NCBI GenBank assembly: GCA_030452775.1
Contig: JAKDLQ010000033.1
Location: 1 to 13,921 of the forward strand
Direction: 5' to 3'
Length of the DNA stretch: 13,921 nt
Origin: Micrococcales bacterium
Lineage (GTDB): Bacteria > Actinomycetota > Actinomycetes > Actinomycetales > Dermatophilaceae
Shown here: positions 1 to 9,248 of the stretch, in pieces
How positions within the stretch are numbered: the first letter of the stretch is position 1
How the letters are laid out: each line of letters begins with the position of its first letter
Position numbers and translations under genes: made by a program
The notes under the pieces: model-generated
What the model was told of the DNA's origin: nothing
The model's database searches: none
The model's input: the letters and a program-made list of their open reading frames with translations, nothing else

Positions 1-3000
1 GATCGGTCAGGTTCTTGGCGAAGAACCAGCGTTGTATCGGGAGCAGCGGGCACGAACCGGCCGGCGGGTCGTCCCCGGCGCCATCCGGATCCCCACCGGC
101 GGATGTCTTGCCATCACCACCGCCGCTACCGTCGAGAGCGTTACCGGCGAAGGAGCGGACCGTGGGGAATTCGAAGACGTCCTTGACGCTGATCGCCTGC
201 CCCGTCTCGAGCTGCACGCGCGTCGCGAGCCGTAGCGCCCGGATGCTGTCGCCACCCGAGCGGAAGAAGTCGTCATCGACCCCCACGACGCCAACCGGCA
301 GTTGCTCGGCCCACAACCGGCACAGCCTCGCCTCCAGCCGGTTGCCGGGCGCCGCGTAGGGCGACGGGCCGCCGACGAGTTCCCGCCCGGCAAGCGCGTC
401 GATATCGAGCTTCCCACTGACCGTCATCGGGAGTTGTCCCTCGATGCGTACCACGAGCGATGGGACCATACCCGGCGCGAGCCGGCCGCGCATCACGGCC
501 ACAACCGTGTCGTCGTCGACCCGCGCACCGGGCTCGGGCACGTAGTAGGCAACGAGGTGTTTCTCGCCCCCCGACCCGCCGTCCTCGCGTGCGACGACGG
601 TACATTCGCGCACACCGGCCGCAGCCATGATGGCCGCTTCCACCTCGCCCGGTTCGATGCGCAGCCCACGCACCTTCACCTGAGCGTCGGTTCGCCCAAG
701 GAAGCTCAACTCGCCGTCGTAGCCTCGGCGAGCGAGGTCCCCGGTGCGGTAGAGGACGCAGCACCGGCCGTCTCGTCGTTGGTCGTCGGTCTGCAGGTGG
801 TTGGGTACGAAGCGTCCGACCGAGAGATCGAGGCGGTTCAGGTAGCCGTCGGTGACGCATTCGCCGGCGATGTGGATCTCGCCGACCGCTCCGACGGTCA
901 CTGGCCTCGACGACTCGTCGAGCACGTGAAGCTGCGTGTTCCCTAGCGGCTCGCCGATGTCGTTGAGGTAGCCCTGCCCCAGGTCGAATCGCCGCACCGT
1001 GTTGTAGACGGTCGTCTCGGTTGTGCCGTAGGCGGTGTAGACCGGACCCCTGTAGCCCCTCCTGATCCCCTCGAAGTGGTGCTGAAGGAACGGTTCGCCG
1101 GCGACGAGCACCGCTCGCAGGTGCTCGAACCGGGCCAGATCGAGTTGGTGGATCTGCGTCGGCGTCCCGCTGACGTAGGTCAACTCCTCGCGCACGAGGT
1201 CGGCGTAGGCATCGGGCCCCAGTTCCACCGGCGGCACGACGAGCTTGTTGCCGCGCAAGACCGACAATACGATCTGTTCAACGGAGAAGTCGAAGACATA
1301 GTTGGCGAGCAACAGCACGCTCTCCGCAGCTTCCGGCCTCCACCCGTCGAACAGCCGATCCAGGCAGCGGTGGAAGCCCAACACATTGCGCTGGGTCACC
1401 AGGGTAGCTTTGGGCCGTCCAGTCGTACCGGATGTGTAGATGGCGTAGGCGAGGTCGGTCTCGGCGGTGACGAGGCCGAGATCATCGAAGCGGTACCCGC
1501 CGAGCGACGCCGAATCGATGGTGACCACGTCGGGTCCGCGGTCGCCCGCGATGTCGCTCATCCGATGACGTCGAGCATCGTCTGTCAGAACCAGCCGGGC
1601 GTTGGTGTCCTGCAGCATAAACCGAATACGGTCGTCGGGATCACCCGGATCGATGGGTAGGTAGCCGACACCGGCCTTCCAGACCGCGAGGATCGCCGCA
1701 ATGGTCGACTCGCTCCTGTCGAGGACGAGAGCGACGAGGTCGCGGCCGCGGAGCGGCGTGGTCGCGCGCAGGTGACGGGCGAGGACGTTGGCGCGCTCGT
1801 TCAGCTCGCTGTACGTCAGGTGCCTCCCACCGCAGGCCACCGCAACGTGGTCCGGCCAGGCGTCAACGGCGCGTTCGAACAGCGCCGCCAGCGATTGAAT
1901 CGCCTCGGCATCGTCGGTCGGTGAACCGGTGGCTCGCTGGTCGCGCGCGGCGCGGTCGGGATCCCCAAGCGGAGAGACGTCGCCCACGGACAGTGGGTCG
2001 CCGTCGCCGGAGCCTGCGGCGAACTGGGTGAGGGTGTGGACGAAGCCGTCGACGAAGCCGCGCACGCGCGGCTCGTCGAACAGCGACTCCGCGTACGTGA
2101 CCGTCCCCGTGATCCCGGTAGGGCCGTCCCGGAGCATGGCCGACAGGTCGAACTTGACGTTTGTTGCTCCGGGCTCACGCGGGGCGTACTCCGATAGCAG
2201 GGCGCCCTCGCCGGCCGCGTCCGTATCGGAGAGCAGCGAGAAGTTGACCTGCACAATCGGATGCCGAGATGGGTCGCGCTCGACGTTGAGTTCCGTGATC
2301 AGCTGTTCGAATGGGAGCTCGGCGTGGACCTGCGCTGCGAGGACGGCGGCTCCGACATGGCGAAGGTAGCCGCTCAACGTCGCCGAGCGATCCGCCCGCA
2401 CGCGGACAGTGAGGAGGTTGGCCACGAGCCCGACGATTCCGTTGTATTCGGGACGGCCACGGTTGGCCGAGGGGGTGGCCACGACGATGTCATCCTGCCC
2501 GGTGCACTCGCCCAGCATCAGGCACCAGGCCCCGAGCAGGATGCTGTACACGCTTACCCGCTCCGAGCGGGCTAGCGCCCGGATGTTCTCGGCCGTCTCC
2601 CCGTCGAGTCCGAAGTGAACCTCGCGGCCTCGATAGTCGAAGCGGGGTGGGCGGGGGTGATCGAGCGGTAGATCGACCCGCTTGAATCCCGCCAACGATC
2701 CCGTCCAAAACTCGACGAGCCTCGTGCGCCGGCGCCCCGCGAGGCGGCGGCGCTGGTCGGTGGCAAAGTCCGCGTAGGTGGCGCCGATGGGGGGCAGCTC
2801 GGCCTGGGTCGAGCCGCCGAGGACCGCGGCGAGTTCCCGGCGAAGGATGTTCCAAGACCAGCCGTCGACGCTGGTGTGATGGAAGACGAGGCTCAGGTAC
2901 GAGTGGCGGGGCGCCGCGGCGACCGTGACGACGGCGGCATCCAGCGGCAGGTCCTCGCCGAGCCGGAAGACGCGCTGTTCGCGGTTGGCGAGGAGCCGGT

Positions 3001-6000
3001 CGAGCTCCGCCAGGGATTCGACGGTAAGCATCTCGACCTCAAACCGCGTGTCGGCCGCCCGCGCGTCGAGGACATGTTGGCGGTACAGGCCGTCGTCTCC
3101 TGGCCGCAATAGCGTGCGCAGCGCAGCGTGTCGTCGAACGAGGGTGCGCACCCCGGCGGCGATATCCGCGGGCGCGGCGGCCTCGACCCGTAGCGAGAAC
3201 GGCACGTTGTATGCCGGGCTGCCTCCCTCGAGATCGTCAATGAAGAGCAGCCGCTCCTGAGCCGGCGACACACGCGGCTTGTCGGCGGCGGCCGGTTTCG
3301 GGAAGATACGGTTGCCGGGGGCGGCGGACGCCGCCTCAAGCCTCCGTGCCTGCGCGGCAATCGAGGTGTCCTCGAACACCGTCGCCACGTCGGCCTCGCG
3401 GTCGAACATCGAGGCGAGTGCCTGCGCGAGGGTCATCGCGCGGATACTGTCGCCGCCGAGCGCGAAGAAATCGTCGTCGACACCGATCCGTTCCGAAGCG
3501 ATGCCCAGCACCTGTGACCACAAGCCGCACAACCGCATCTCGACGTCGGTCGACGGCGCCACGAATGCACCTGGCGCCTCGTCGATGAAGTCGACCTCGG
3601 GGAGTCGGCCGGTGTCGAGTTTGCCGCTCGCCGTGACCGGCAACTCCTCGATGCGCACTATCCTCGCCGGGACGAGCGAATCGGGCAGCGTGCTGCGCAT
3701 CCGGGCCTTTATGTCGCTCTCGCCGAGTTCTTCGGTGCCGAGGTAGAACCCGATCAAGTACTTCTCCGCCGCCAACGACGCCGCGGTCGACCGGTGGTCG
3801 CGGGCGACGACGAGTGCCCGCTCGACTCCCGGACACGAGGCGAGCACGGACTCGATCTCACCGAGTTCGACGCGCTGGCCCCTGATCTTGACCTGATGGT
3901 CGGTCCGCCCGAGGTACTCGATCTCAGCGTTGGGGAGCCAGCGGGCCACGTCACCGGTCCGGTACAGGCGCGCGTTGCGCCCCTCTCGCTCGTCATCACG
4001 TGTGCGGAACGGGTTCTGGATGAACCGCTCGGCGGTAAGGTCGGGCCGGTTGAGGTAGCCGCGCGTCACCCCGGTGCCGCCGATGTACAACTCGCCGACA
4101 CCGCCGATCGGCACGCGCTGCATCGCGTCGTTCAGCACATAGCAGGTGGTGTTCGCGACCGGGAAGCCGATGCTCTTGTTCCGGCGCGGCTCCGCGCGCG
4201 AGTACAGGCGCTTGTGGCTGGTGATCGAGATCTCGGTCGGACCGTACCCGTTCACGATGACGCCACCGGGGAACGTCGCCCGGACCTTGTCGAAGACGGG
4301 CTTGGTGAAGTCCTCACCGATCGCGTCGATGCGCCGCAGCGTCGTCGCCGCGGAGAAGTCGTAGAGCGAGAGCACCGACGGCGTGCCGGACAGGTACGTG
4401 ACCCCGTGCTGATTCATATAGCGGCATAGGCCAGCCTGGTCGGTGCGCATGCGGTCATCGAGCAGCACCAGCTTCTGGCCGTTCAGCAGGGCGTCTGTCA
4501 ACACCTCGACGAAGTGGTCGAACACGTAGTTCGAGAACGAGAGCACCCCCTCGTCGCCGTCGTGACGGTCCAAGCCGAACAGCCGAGCCAGCGACGTCTG
4601 GAGGTTGACCACCCCGCGATGCTCGACCATGACAGCCTTCGGCCGGCCCGTCGTGCCCGACGTGTAGATCGCGTACGCCAGGTCGGTGCTCGTTGTGTCG
4701 GTCGATGGCTTCGTGCAGGACTCGCCAGCGAGGTCGAGCTCATCGAGCGCCACCACGGGGCGCGGCGCGTCGGGGGCTAGACCCTGCAGCCGGCTGGTGT
4801 GCGCGCCGTCGGCCACGACAAGACGGGCGTTGGTGTCCTCCAGCATGAACGCGACGCGATCGTCCGGAGCCGCCGGGTCGATCGGCACGTAGGCCGCGCC
4901 CGCCTTCCAGACAGCGATTATGGCGACGATCATCCACTCGCTCTTGTCCATCACGAGTGCGATCAGGTCGTCGGCTCGCAACAGCGCCAGCGCGCGGAGA
5001 TGGTGGGCGAGGCGGTTCGCCGTCTCGTCGAGTTGGCGATACGTCAGGGTCCGGTCGTTGAAGACGACCGCCGTCTGGTCGGGCCACTCCTTCGCGCGCT
5101 CTTCGAAAAGTTGGCTCAACGTCGAGTCGGCCGGGAAGTCGAACGTTGTCTGGTTCCAGGCGTCGAACCGGTCGATCATCCGCGGCGAGAGTAACTCCAG
5201 GTCGGTCACTGGTCTGTCCATGTCGCAGGCGACCTGTTCGAAGAGCGTTCGCGTTATCTCGAGCAGCCCGTCGACGGTGCCCTCCTCGAGGATCTCGGCC
5301 GCGTACCAGAGGGTGACCGTCAGGTCGCCGTCCTCCTCCCGACCGACGACGGCCAACGGATGGTCGACCCGGTCGGCATCGAAGAACCGTTCGTAGCGAA
5401 GCAGCTGGCGGCAGGCCGCGTCCCCCACGCCGTCAAGGAGTCGCGGGTAGCTCTCGAGCACCAACAGCGAGTCAAACAGCTGTCGCTTCATCGTTCCGCC
5501 CTGCAGCCGTCCGAACTCGACGACGCTCTTCTCGTTCATCGTGGCGACCGCGGACTGAATGTCGGCGATGGCGGTCGCGACGTGCCGGTCCTTCCGCCCG
5601 GCGTGGTCAACGACCAGTGGCAGGGTGTTGATGAATAGTCCCACCGACGACTCGATGCCATCGATCGGAAGGTTCCGCCCCGACACGATCGTTCCGACCA
5701 CCGTCGAGCGGCCGCCGCCCACAGCGTGCAACACCTCGTGCCACACGAACTGGAGCACCGAGTGCATAGTGACGTGGTTGGCCGCGCAGGCCGCCGCCAC
5801 CGCGGCCGTCAGTTCGGAACCGAGGCGGAGACACCTGGACCTGCGCTTGAGCACGCGGTCGTAGGAAGGGAGCGCGACAGCGCTGCGACTAGCGGCATTG
5901 AGCAGGCCGCTGTAGTCGCCGCGCTCGTGGATCCGTTCGATCACCCCTGTCCAGTAGGCGACGTGGTCGTGGCGATGCTCCTTCCAGTACCGCTGGGCGG

Positions 6001-9000
6001 CCAGGTACGCCGAGTCGTGGCGCGGTTCGATCGCCTGCCCGTCGGCTAGCGCGATGTAGGCGCGGTGCACCTCCTCGTGGAGGACTGGCAGGCTCCAGCC
6101 GTCGATAACGATGTGGTGGCAACTGAAGATCACGGTAGCTGCGTGCGCGTGCTCGAGGAGATACACCCGGGCGAGCCGCCCGGCGGTCGGGTCGTAGCGC
6201 TCGGTGCGGTCCTCCTCCAGCAGCCGAGCTACTACGGCTTCGTGCTCGTGGTCCGACACCGGATCGGAAGCATCGACCTGACGCCAGTCCAAGCCGACGT
6301 CCTCGGGCTCGATGACCTGCCTCGGTTCGTCGGCAACGTCGAAGCGCAAGCGCAGGCTCGGGAACGTGCGGTGGGCCAGCCGCCAGGCTTGCTCCATCAG
6401 GTCAGGTCGGATCTGCGTGTGATATCGGTACACCGACTGCACGACGTAGGCGTCGTCACCGTCTTCGCGCCTCAGCGCGTGGTAGAGCAGGCTCTGCTGA
6501 AGGCCGTTGGCTGTGGGTGAGTCTGCGTCCGCCACGCCGTCGGCACCCGGTTCGGCGTGGTGTGGGTCGAACTCCGGACACCGGGCCAGGTAGGTGGTGA
6601 GACGCTCCAACGTCCGCAGCCTAAACACGTCCTCGATGAGGATCGCCCGGCGAAGGCGTCGCCGAATGAGGGCGACCACCAGCACGCACGAGATGCTGTG
6701 TCCACCGAGGTGGAAGAAGTCGTCACCGCTTGAGATCCCGGTGGAGGGGACACACAGCACCTCACTCCAGATCTCGCGCAGGGCTCTGGCCAGACTTCCC
6801 TGGCGATCGGTGTCGTCGCTCACAACCGGCGCCCGGACGCCGAGGTCGGGAGGCGGCAACGCGCTGCGGTCGACCTTGCCATTGATGTTCAACGGGATAC
6901 GGTCCAGGCTGATCATTCGCGCCGGCACCATCACCTGAATAAGCCGTCCTTCAAGATAGGCGAGCAGCTCGGCCTCGGAGAGCTCAGCTCCGGGTTGGAC
7001 CACGTAATACCCGACGAGGTATCGGTCGCCGAAGCGGTCCGACGCCTCGCGGGCCACCACGACGCATTGCTGCACGCGAGGGTGCTCGGTAGCGAGCGCC
7101 TCGATCTCGCCCGGCTCGACCCGAACACCGTTGATCTTCACCTGGAAGTCGGCTCGTCCCAGGTACTCGATCTCACCGTCGGGAAGGACGCGGGCCAGGT
7201 CGCCTGTCCGGTAGATGTGGGCTTCCTGGCCGTCGCCGCGCTCGTCCTGACCGAATGGGTCCGGGAAGAACGCCGACCGAGTGAGCTCGTCCTGGCCGAG
7301 GTAGCCGACAGCCACACCGCAACCGCCGATATAGAGCTCCCCGATGGCGCCGATCGGTAGCTCCTTGCGCTGTTGGCTCAGTACGTGGCACCGCACGTTA
7401 CGCAAAGGACGTCCGATGCTGCGGTCCGTGCGCTTCACCGTGCCGGGTGCGAACTCCTTGATCGCGGTCACGAACGCCGCCTCGGTGAAGGCATACTCGT
7501 TGATGATGCGCCCGCTGAACCGCTCGCGCAGTTGGCGGAGTCCGGCGCTCGTCAGCTCTTCTCCGACGAGAGCCACCGACCTAAGTTCCGGGCAGCGGCT
7601 GAGGTCGAAGTGACAGAGCACCGAGCCGGTTGCGTTGAGGTACGTGACGCCGTGCTCGGCCAGGTAGAAGGGCAGTCGATCCGGGTCGAGGCGCACTTCG
7701 TCGGGGACGACGACCAGCGTCTGGCCATTGATCAGCGCGAGCAACGTCTGGCGCAGGTGCGGCTCGAATACGTAGGAGGCGAACAGCGCGACCCGCTCCT
7801 GCCCCGGCGTCCGCATGTCGTAGCGCTGCGACAGGTCGGTGATGCTATTGACGACGCTCCGGTGTTGCTTTGGGACCCCCTTGGGGACGCCGGTGGTGCC
7901 GGAGGTGTAGGTGACATACGCCAGGTCACCGCTGCTGACTTCGGGCGACGGGTTCCAGCGGGGCATCGACGTGGCTGCGCCGCCCGGCGCGAGCACCGAC
8001 TCGATGACGACGGGGACCGCGCTCGACCCGAGAGTGACGAGGATCTCACGAAGACCCGCCTCGTGTCGACGATTCGTGATGATCGCGGTGGGGCTGGTCT
8101 CCTCGATCGTCCGTCGGACCCGGCCGCCTGGGTAGGTCGGATCTATCGGAACGTACGCAGCGCCGGCTTTCCAGATCGCCAACGTGGCTGCGACTCCGTG
8201 GTGGCTCTTGTCGAGATAGAGCCCGACGAGCGCACCCGGCTCGACGGCTACCGACGGGTCGATGAGCAGATGCGCCAACTGGTTGGACCGTTCATTCAGC
8301 TCGGCGTACGTGAGGCGCTCGTCCCGGAAGACGACGGCCTCAGAGTCTGGTCGGTGTCGGGCGCTGACCTCGAACAGGTCTTCGAGGCGGAGGTGGCTCG
8401 GGAAGTCGCCATCCGTGCGGTTCCAGGCGGCCAACTGTCGTCGCTGTTCGTCGGGGAGAAACTCGATCTCCCGGACCGGACGCTCGGGTTGGGTGGCGTA
8501 CTGGTTGAATACCTCCCGCACCACGTCGAGGACCCCGCCTATTACCGCGTCGTCGAACAGGTCGCAGGCGTAGATGATCGTCCACCGGAGGCACCCGGCC
8601 TCGACGTCGTCGTGGACCACTGCGACCAGCGGAACCGGCGGGACGGCTGCCTCGGGGATCTCCCCCGTGACGAGCATGAGCGCCGCGTCGAACAAGCCGC
8701 GGCCAAACAGTCCGTCGGCCTGACGGCGTGGTCGCCCGTCATGAAGCGCCGCGTCGAGCCTCGCCGCGACGACTCCACAGGTTGTGTCGCCAGTCTGGGC
8801 GTGGTCGACGACGGTAGGCCACATCTGCGCATCGTCGCGGCACGATCCGTCGGTCTGATCGACGAACACGACCACGGTGGTGGAGCCGTGACCGAACGCC
8901 GCCAGAGCGGTGTGGAACGCGGCCAACGAGAGGGCCGCTGAGGAAGCGGCATCCCGCGCGGCGCCGGTGACCGGCGCCGCAGGTCTGGCGACTTTGATGG

Positions 9001-9166
9001 TGCCGCGGTGGCGGGCGGTCGCCCGGGCCGTGCCGTCGTCGCGGACCGCGATCCGGTGCCGCCACTCGTCACGAAGCAGGACGTCGAGATCACAGCGGTC
9101 GGCCGACAGGTTATCGAGGCGGGCGGGCAACTCGTCGGTGGGTGGCTCGTTGGTCGTAGGCGTCAT
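1..9166 (-). CDS. pcbAB: ACV synthetase, three-module NRPS (3' end outside window)
   Basis: Condenses L-alpha-aminoadipate, L-cysteine and L-valine into the ACV tripeptide, the precursor of penicillins and cephalosporins; a cytosolic multidomain enzyme. The frame stays open for 3055 codons and runs off the left edge. Domains by residue: N-terminal half-condensation region 1-236; A1 237-790; T1 with carrier Ser824 (GGHSIS); C1 ~880-1320 with HHIVIDG at 1017; A2 ~1330-1870; T2 Ser1907 (GGDSIR); C2 ~1960-2410 with HHTSVDG at 2096; A3 ~2420-2940; T3 Ser2974; then LLPIQRWFF, typical of an epimerase-domain start. Each A domain has TSGTTG, YRTGD and the A10 lysine (NGK, SGK, SGK). The three pocket codes match known ACV synthetases. 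The carrier serines and condensation histidines all fall in the same frame as the start, so no frameshift is seen. The ATG at 9166 has a GGGGGAGGG tract just upstream. The gene lies 82 bp after the PaaK-like gene. Known ACV synthetases are about 3650-3800 residues, so roughly 600-750 residues (rest of E plus thioesterase) should lie to the left. Confidence 0.95.
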   Translation of the reverse strand, partial: MTPTTNEPPTDELPARLDNLSADRCDLDVLLRDEWRHRIAVRDDGTARATARHRGTIKVARPAAPVTGAARDAASSAALSLAAFHTALAAFGHGSTTVVVFVDQTDGSCRDDAQMWPTVVDHAQTGDTTCGVVAARLDAALHDGRPRRQADGLFGRGLFDAALMLVTGEIPEAAVPPVPLVAVVHDDVEAGCLRWTIIYACDLFDDAVIGGVLDVVREVFNQYATQPERPVREIEFLPDEQRRQLAAWNRTDGDFPSHLRLEDLFEVSARHRPDSEAVVFRDERLTYAELNERSNQLAHLLIDPSVAVEPGALVGLYLDKSHHGVAATLAIWKAGAAYVPIDPTYPGGRVRRTIEETSPTAIITNRRHEAGLREILVTLGSSAVPVVIESVLAPGGAATSMPRWNPSPEVSSGDLAYVTYTSGTTGVPKGVPKQHRSVVNSITDLSQRYDMRTPGQERVALFASYVFEPHLRQTLLALINGQTLVVVPDEVRLDPDRLPFYLAEHGVTYLNATGSVLCHFDLSRCPELRSVALVGEELTSAGLRQLRERFSGRIINEYAFTEAAFVTAIKEFAPGTVKRTDRSIGRPLRNVRCHVLSQQRKELPIGAIGELYIGGCGVAVGYLGQDELTRSAFFPDPFGQDERGDGQEAHIYRTGDLARVLPDGEIEYLGRADFQVKINGVRVEPGEIEALATEHPRVQQCVVVAREASDRFGDRYLVGYYVVQPGAELSEAELLAYLEGRLIQVMVPARMISLDRIPLNINGKVDRSALPPPDLGVRAPVVSDDTDRQGSLARALREIWSEVLCVPSTGISSGDDFFHLGGHSISCVLVVALIRRRLRRAILIEDVFRLRTLERLTTYLARCPEFDPHHAEPGADGVADADSPTANGLQQSLLYHALRREDGDDAYVVQSVYRYHTQIRPDLMEQAWRLAHRTFPSLRLRFDVADEPRQVIEPEDVGLDWRQVDASDPVSDHEHEAVVARLLEEDRTERYDPTAGRLARVYLLEHAHAATVIFSCHHIVIDGWSLPVLHEEVHRAYIALADGQAIEPRHDSAYLAAQRYWKEHRHDHVAYWTGVIERIHERGDYSGLLNAASRSAVALPSYDRVLKRRSRCLRLGSELTAAVAAACAANHVTMHSVLQFVWHEVLHAVGGGRSTVVGTIVSGRNLPIDGIESSVGLFINTLPLVVDHAGRKDRHVATAIADIQSAVATMNEKSVVEFGRLQGGTMKRQLFDSLLVLESYPRLLDGVGDAACRQLLRYERFFDADRVDHPLAVVGREEDGDLTVTLWYAAEILEEGTVDGLLEITRTLFEQVACDMDRPVTDLELLSPRMIDRFDAWNQTTFDFPADSTLSQLFEERAKEWPDQTAVVFNDRTLTYRQLDETANRLAHHLRALALLRADDLIALVMDKSEWMIVAIIAVWKAGAAYVPIDPAAPDDRVAFMLEDTNARLVVADGAHTSRLQGLAPDAPRPVVALDELDLAGESCTKPSTDTTSTDLAYAIYTSGTTGRPKAVMVEHRGVVNLQTSLARLFGLDRHDGDEGVLSFSNYVFDHFVEVLTDALLNGQKLVLLDDRMRTDQAGLCRYMNQHGVTYLSGTPSVLSLYDFSAATTLRRIDAIGEDFTKPVFDKVRATFPGGVIVNGYGPTEISITSHKRLYSRAEPRRNKSIGFPVANTTCYVLNDAMQRVPIGGVGELYIGGTGVTRGYLNRPDLTAERFIQNPFRTRDDEREGRNARLYRTGDVARWLPNAEIEYLGRTDHQVKIRGQRVELGEIESVLASCPGVERALVVARDHRSTAASLAAEKYLIGFYLGTEELGESDIKARMRSTLPDSLVPARIVRIEELPVTASGKLDTGRLPEVDFIDEAPGAFVAPSTDVEMRLCGLWSQVLGIASERIGVDDDFFALGGDSIRAMTLAQALASMFDREADVATVFEDTSIAAQARRLEAASAAPGNRIFPKPAAADKPRVSPAQERLLFIDDLEGGSPAYNVPFSLRVEAAAPADIAAGVRTLVRRHAALRTLLRPGDDGLYRQHVLDARAADTRFEVEMLTVESLAELDRLLANREQRVFRLGEDLPLDAAVVTVAAAPRHSYLSLVFHHTSVDGWSWNILRRELAAVLGGSTQAELPPIGATYADFATDQRRRLAGRRRTRLVEFWTGSLAGFKRVDLPLDHPRPPRFDYRGREVHFGLDGETAENIRALARSERVSVYSILLGAWCLMLGECTGQDDIVVATPSANRGRPEYNGIVGLVANLLTVRVRADRSATLSGYLRHVGAAVLAAQVHAELPFEQLITELNVERDPSRHPIVQVNFSLLSDTDAAGEGALLSEYAPREPGATNVKFDLSAMLRDGPTGITGTVTYAESLFDEPRVRGFVDGFVHTLTQFAAGSGDGDPLSVGDVSPLGDPDRAARDQRATGSPTDDAEAIQSLAALFERAVDAWPDHVAVACGGRHLTYSELNERANVLARHLRATTPLRGRDLVALVLDRSESTIAAILAVWKAGVGYLPIDPGDPDDRIRFMLQDTNARLVLTDDARRHRMSDIAGDRGPDVVTIDSASLGGYRFDDLGLVTAETDLAYAIYTSGTTGRPKATLVTQRNVLGFHRCLDRLFDGWRPEAAESVLLLANYVFDFSVEQIVLSVLRGNKLVVPPVELGPDAYADLVREELTYVSGTPTQIHQLDLARFEHLRAVLVAGEPFLQHHFEGIRRGYRGPVYTAYGTTETTVYNTVRRFDLGQGYLNDIGEPLGNTQLHVLDESSRPVTVGAVGEIHIAGECVTDGYLNRLDLSVGRFVPNHLQTDDQRRDGRCCVLYRTGDLARRGYDGELSFLGRTDAQVKVRGLRIEPGEVEAAIMAAAGVRECTVVAREDGGSGGEKHLVAYYVPEPGARVDDDTVVAVMRGRLAPGMVPSLVVRIEGQLPMTVSGKLDIDALAGRELVGGPSPYAAPGNRLEARLCRLWAEQLPVGVVGVDDDFFRSGGDSIRALRLATRVQLETGQAISVKDVFEFPTVRSFAGNALDGSGGGDGKTSAGGDPDGAGDDPPAGSCPLLPIQRWFFAKNLTD
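137..3289 (-). other. ACV synthetase module 3: C-A-T, predicted L-valine
   Basis: The condensation domain begins at SPAQERLLFI and carries HHTSVDG at residues 2096-2102. A-domain pocket: D, F, E from VFDFSVEQ (about residue 2628); S from TYVSGTP; L and A from RAVLVAGE; A, V, Y from TAYGTTETTVY (about residue 2716). DFESLAAVYK differs from the ACV valine code DFESTAAVYK only at position 299. The carrier serine is Ser2974. The following residues 3038-3055 (PLLPIQRWFF) are the opening motif of an epimerase domain, which would give D-valine. Confidence 0.92.
3332..6529 (-). other. ACV synthetase module 2: C-A-T, predicted L-cysteine
   Basis: The condensation domain opens with NGLQQSLLYHAL and carries HHIVIDG at residues 1017-1023. 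A-domain pocket: D, H, E from VFDHFVEV (about residue 1550); S from TYLSGTP; D and I from RRIDAIGED; G, I, T from NGYGPTEISIT (about residue 1641). DHESDIGITK corresponds to the cysteine code of ACV synthetases (DHESDVGITK, with an I variant also known). The carrier serine is Ser1907. No cyclisation domain is present, so cysteine stays as a free thiol, as ring closure by isopenicillin N synthase requires. Confidence 0.92.
6587..8458 (-). other. ACV synthetase module 1: A-T, predicted alpha-aminoadipate
   Basis: Pocket positions aligned to the GrsA phenylalanine domain: 235 E, 236 P, 239 R from VFEPHLRQ (about residue 467); 278 N from TYLNATG; 299 A and 301 V from SVALVGEE; 322 E, 330 F, 331 V from INEYAFTEAAFV (about residue 556); then the A10 lysine. 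EPRNAVEFVK differs only at position 299 from the ACV synthetase aminoadipate code EPRNIVEFVK. The carrier motif GGHSIS with Ser824 follows. The YAFTEA version of the usual YGPTE motif is typical of this module. Confidence 0.92.
8459..9166 (-). other. ACV synthetase N-terminal half-condensation region (residues 1-236)
   Basis: About 236 residues precede the first A domain. From about residue 75 the sequence resembles the C-terminal lobe of a condensation domain: LSLAAFHTALAAFG followed by a VVVF strand corresponds to the 'LLLAAW...VVVGTP' region, and LRWTIIYACDLFDDAVI corresponds to the final strand and helix. There is no HHxxxDG, so it should not catalyse condensation. An atypical N-terminal C-like region ahead of the aminoadipate module is a known trait of ACV synthetases. 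Confidence 0.7.
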
Positions 9167-9169
9167 TGC

Positions 9170-9177
9170 CCTCCCCC
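9170..9177 (-). promoter_or_regulatory. Ribosome binding site of pcbAB
   Basis: On the minus strand a GGGGGAGG tract ends just before GCA-ATG. The full GGAGG core sits only about 3-4 nt from the ATG, slightly short, while the upstream G run gives 6-7 nt. It fixes the start at 9166. A second ATG a few bases further upstream is in another frame and meets TGA after six codons. Confidence 0.65.
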
Positions 9178-9248
9178 GATCATGACGAGGCGGGCGGCGC
9201 GCCGGCTGGCTCGGGTCGCGACGCCTTGAGCACGACGACACGCCGAGC

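Noticed and set aside
7373..8941. Long plus-strand frame (522 codons) opposite the synthetase
   Set aside because: It lies antisense to the first A domain, whose motifs and pocket code are intact on the minus strand. High-GC third positions produce such shadow frames, and its sequence is low-complexity and Arg/Asp/Val-rich with no domain motif.
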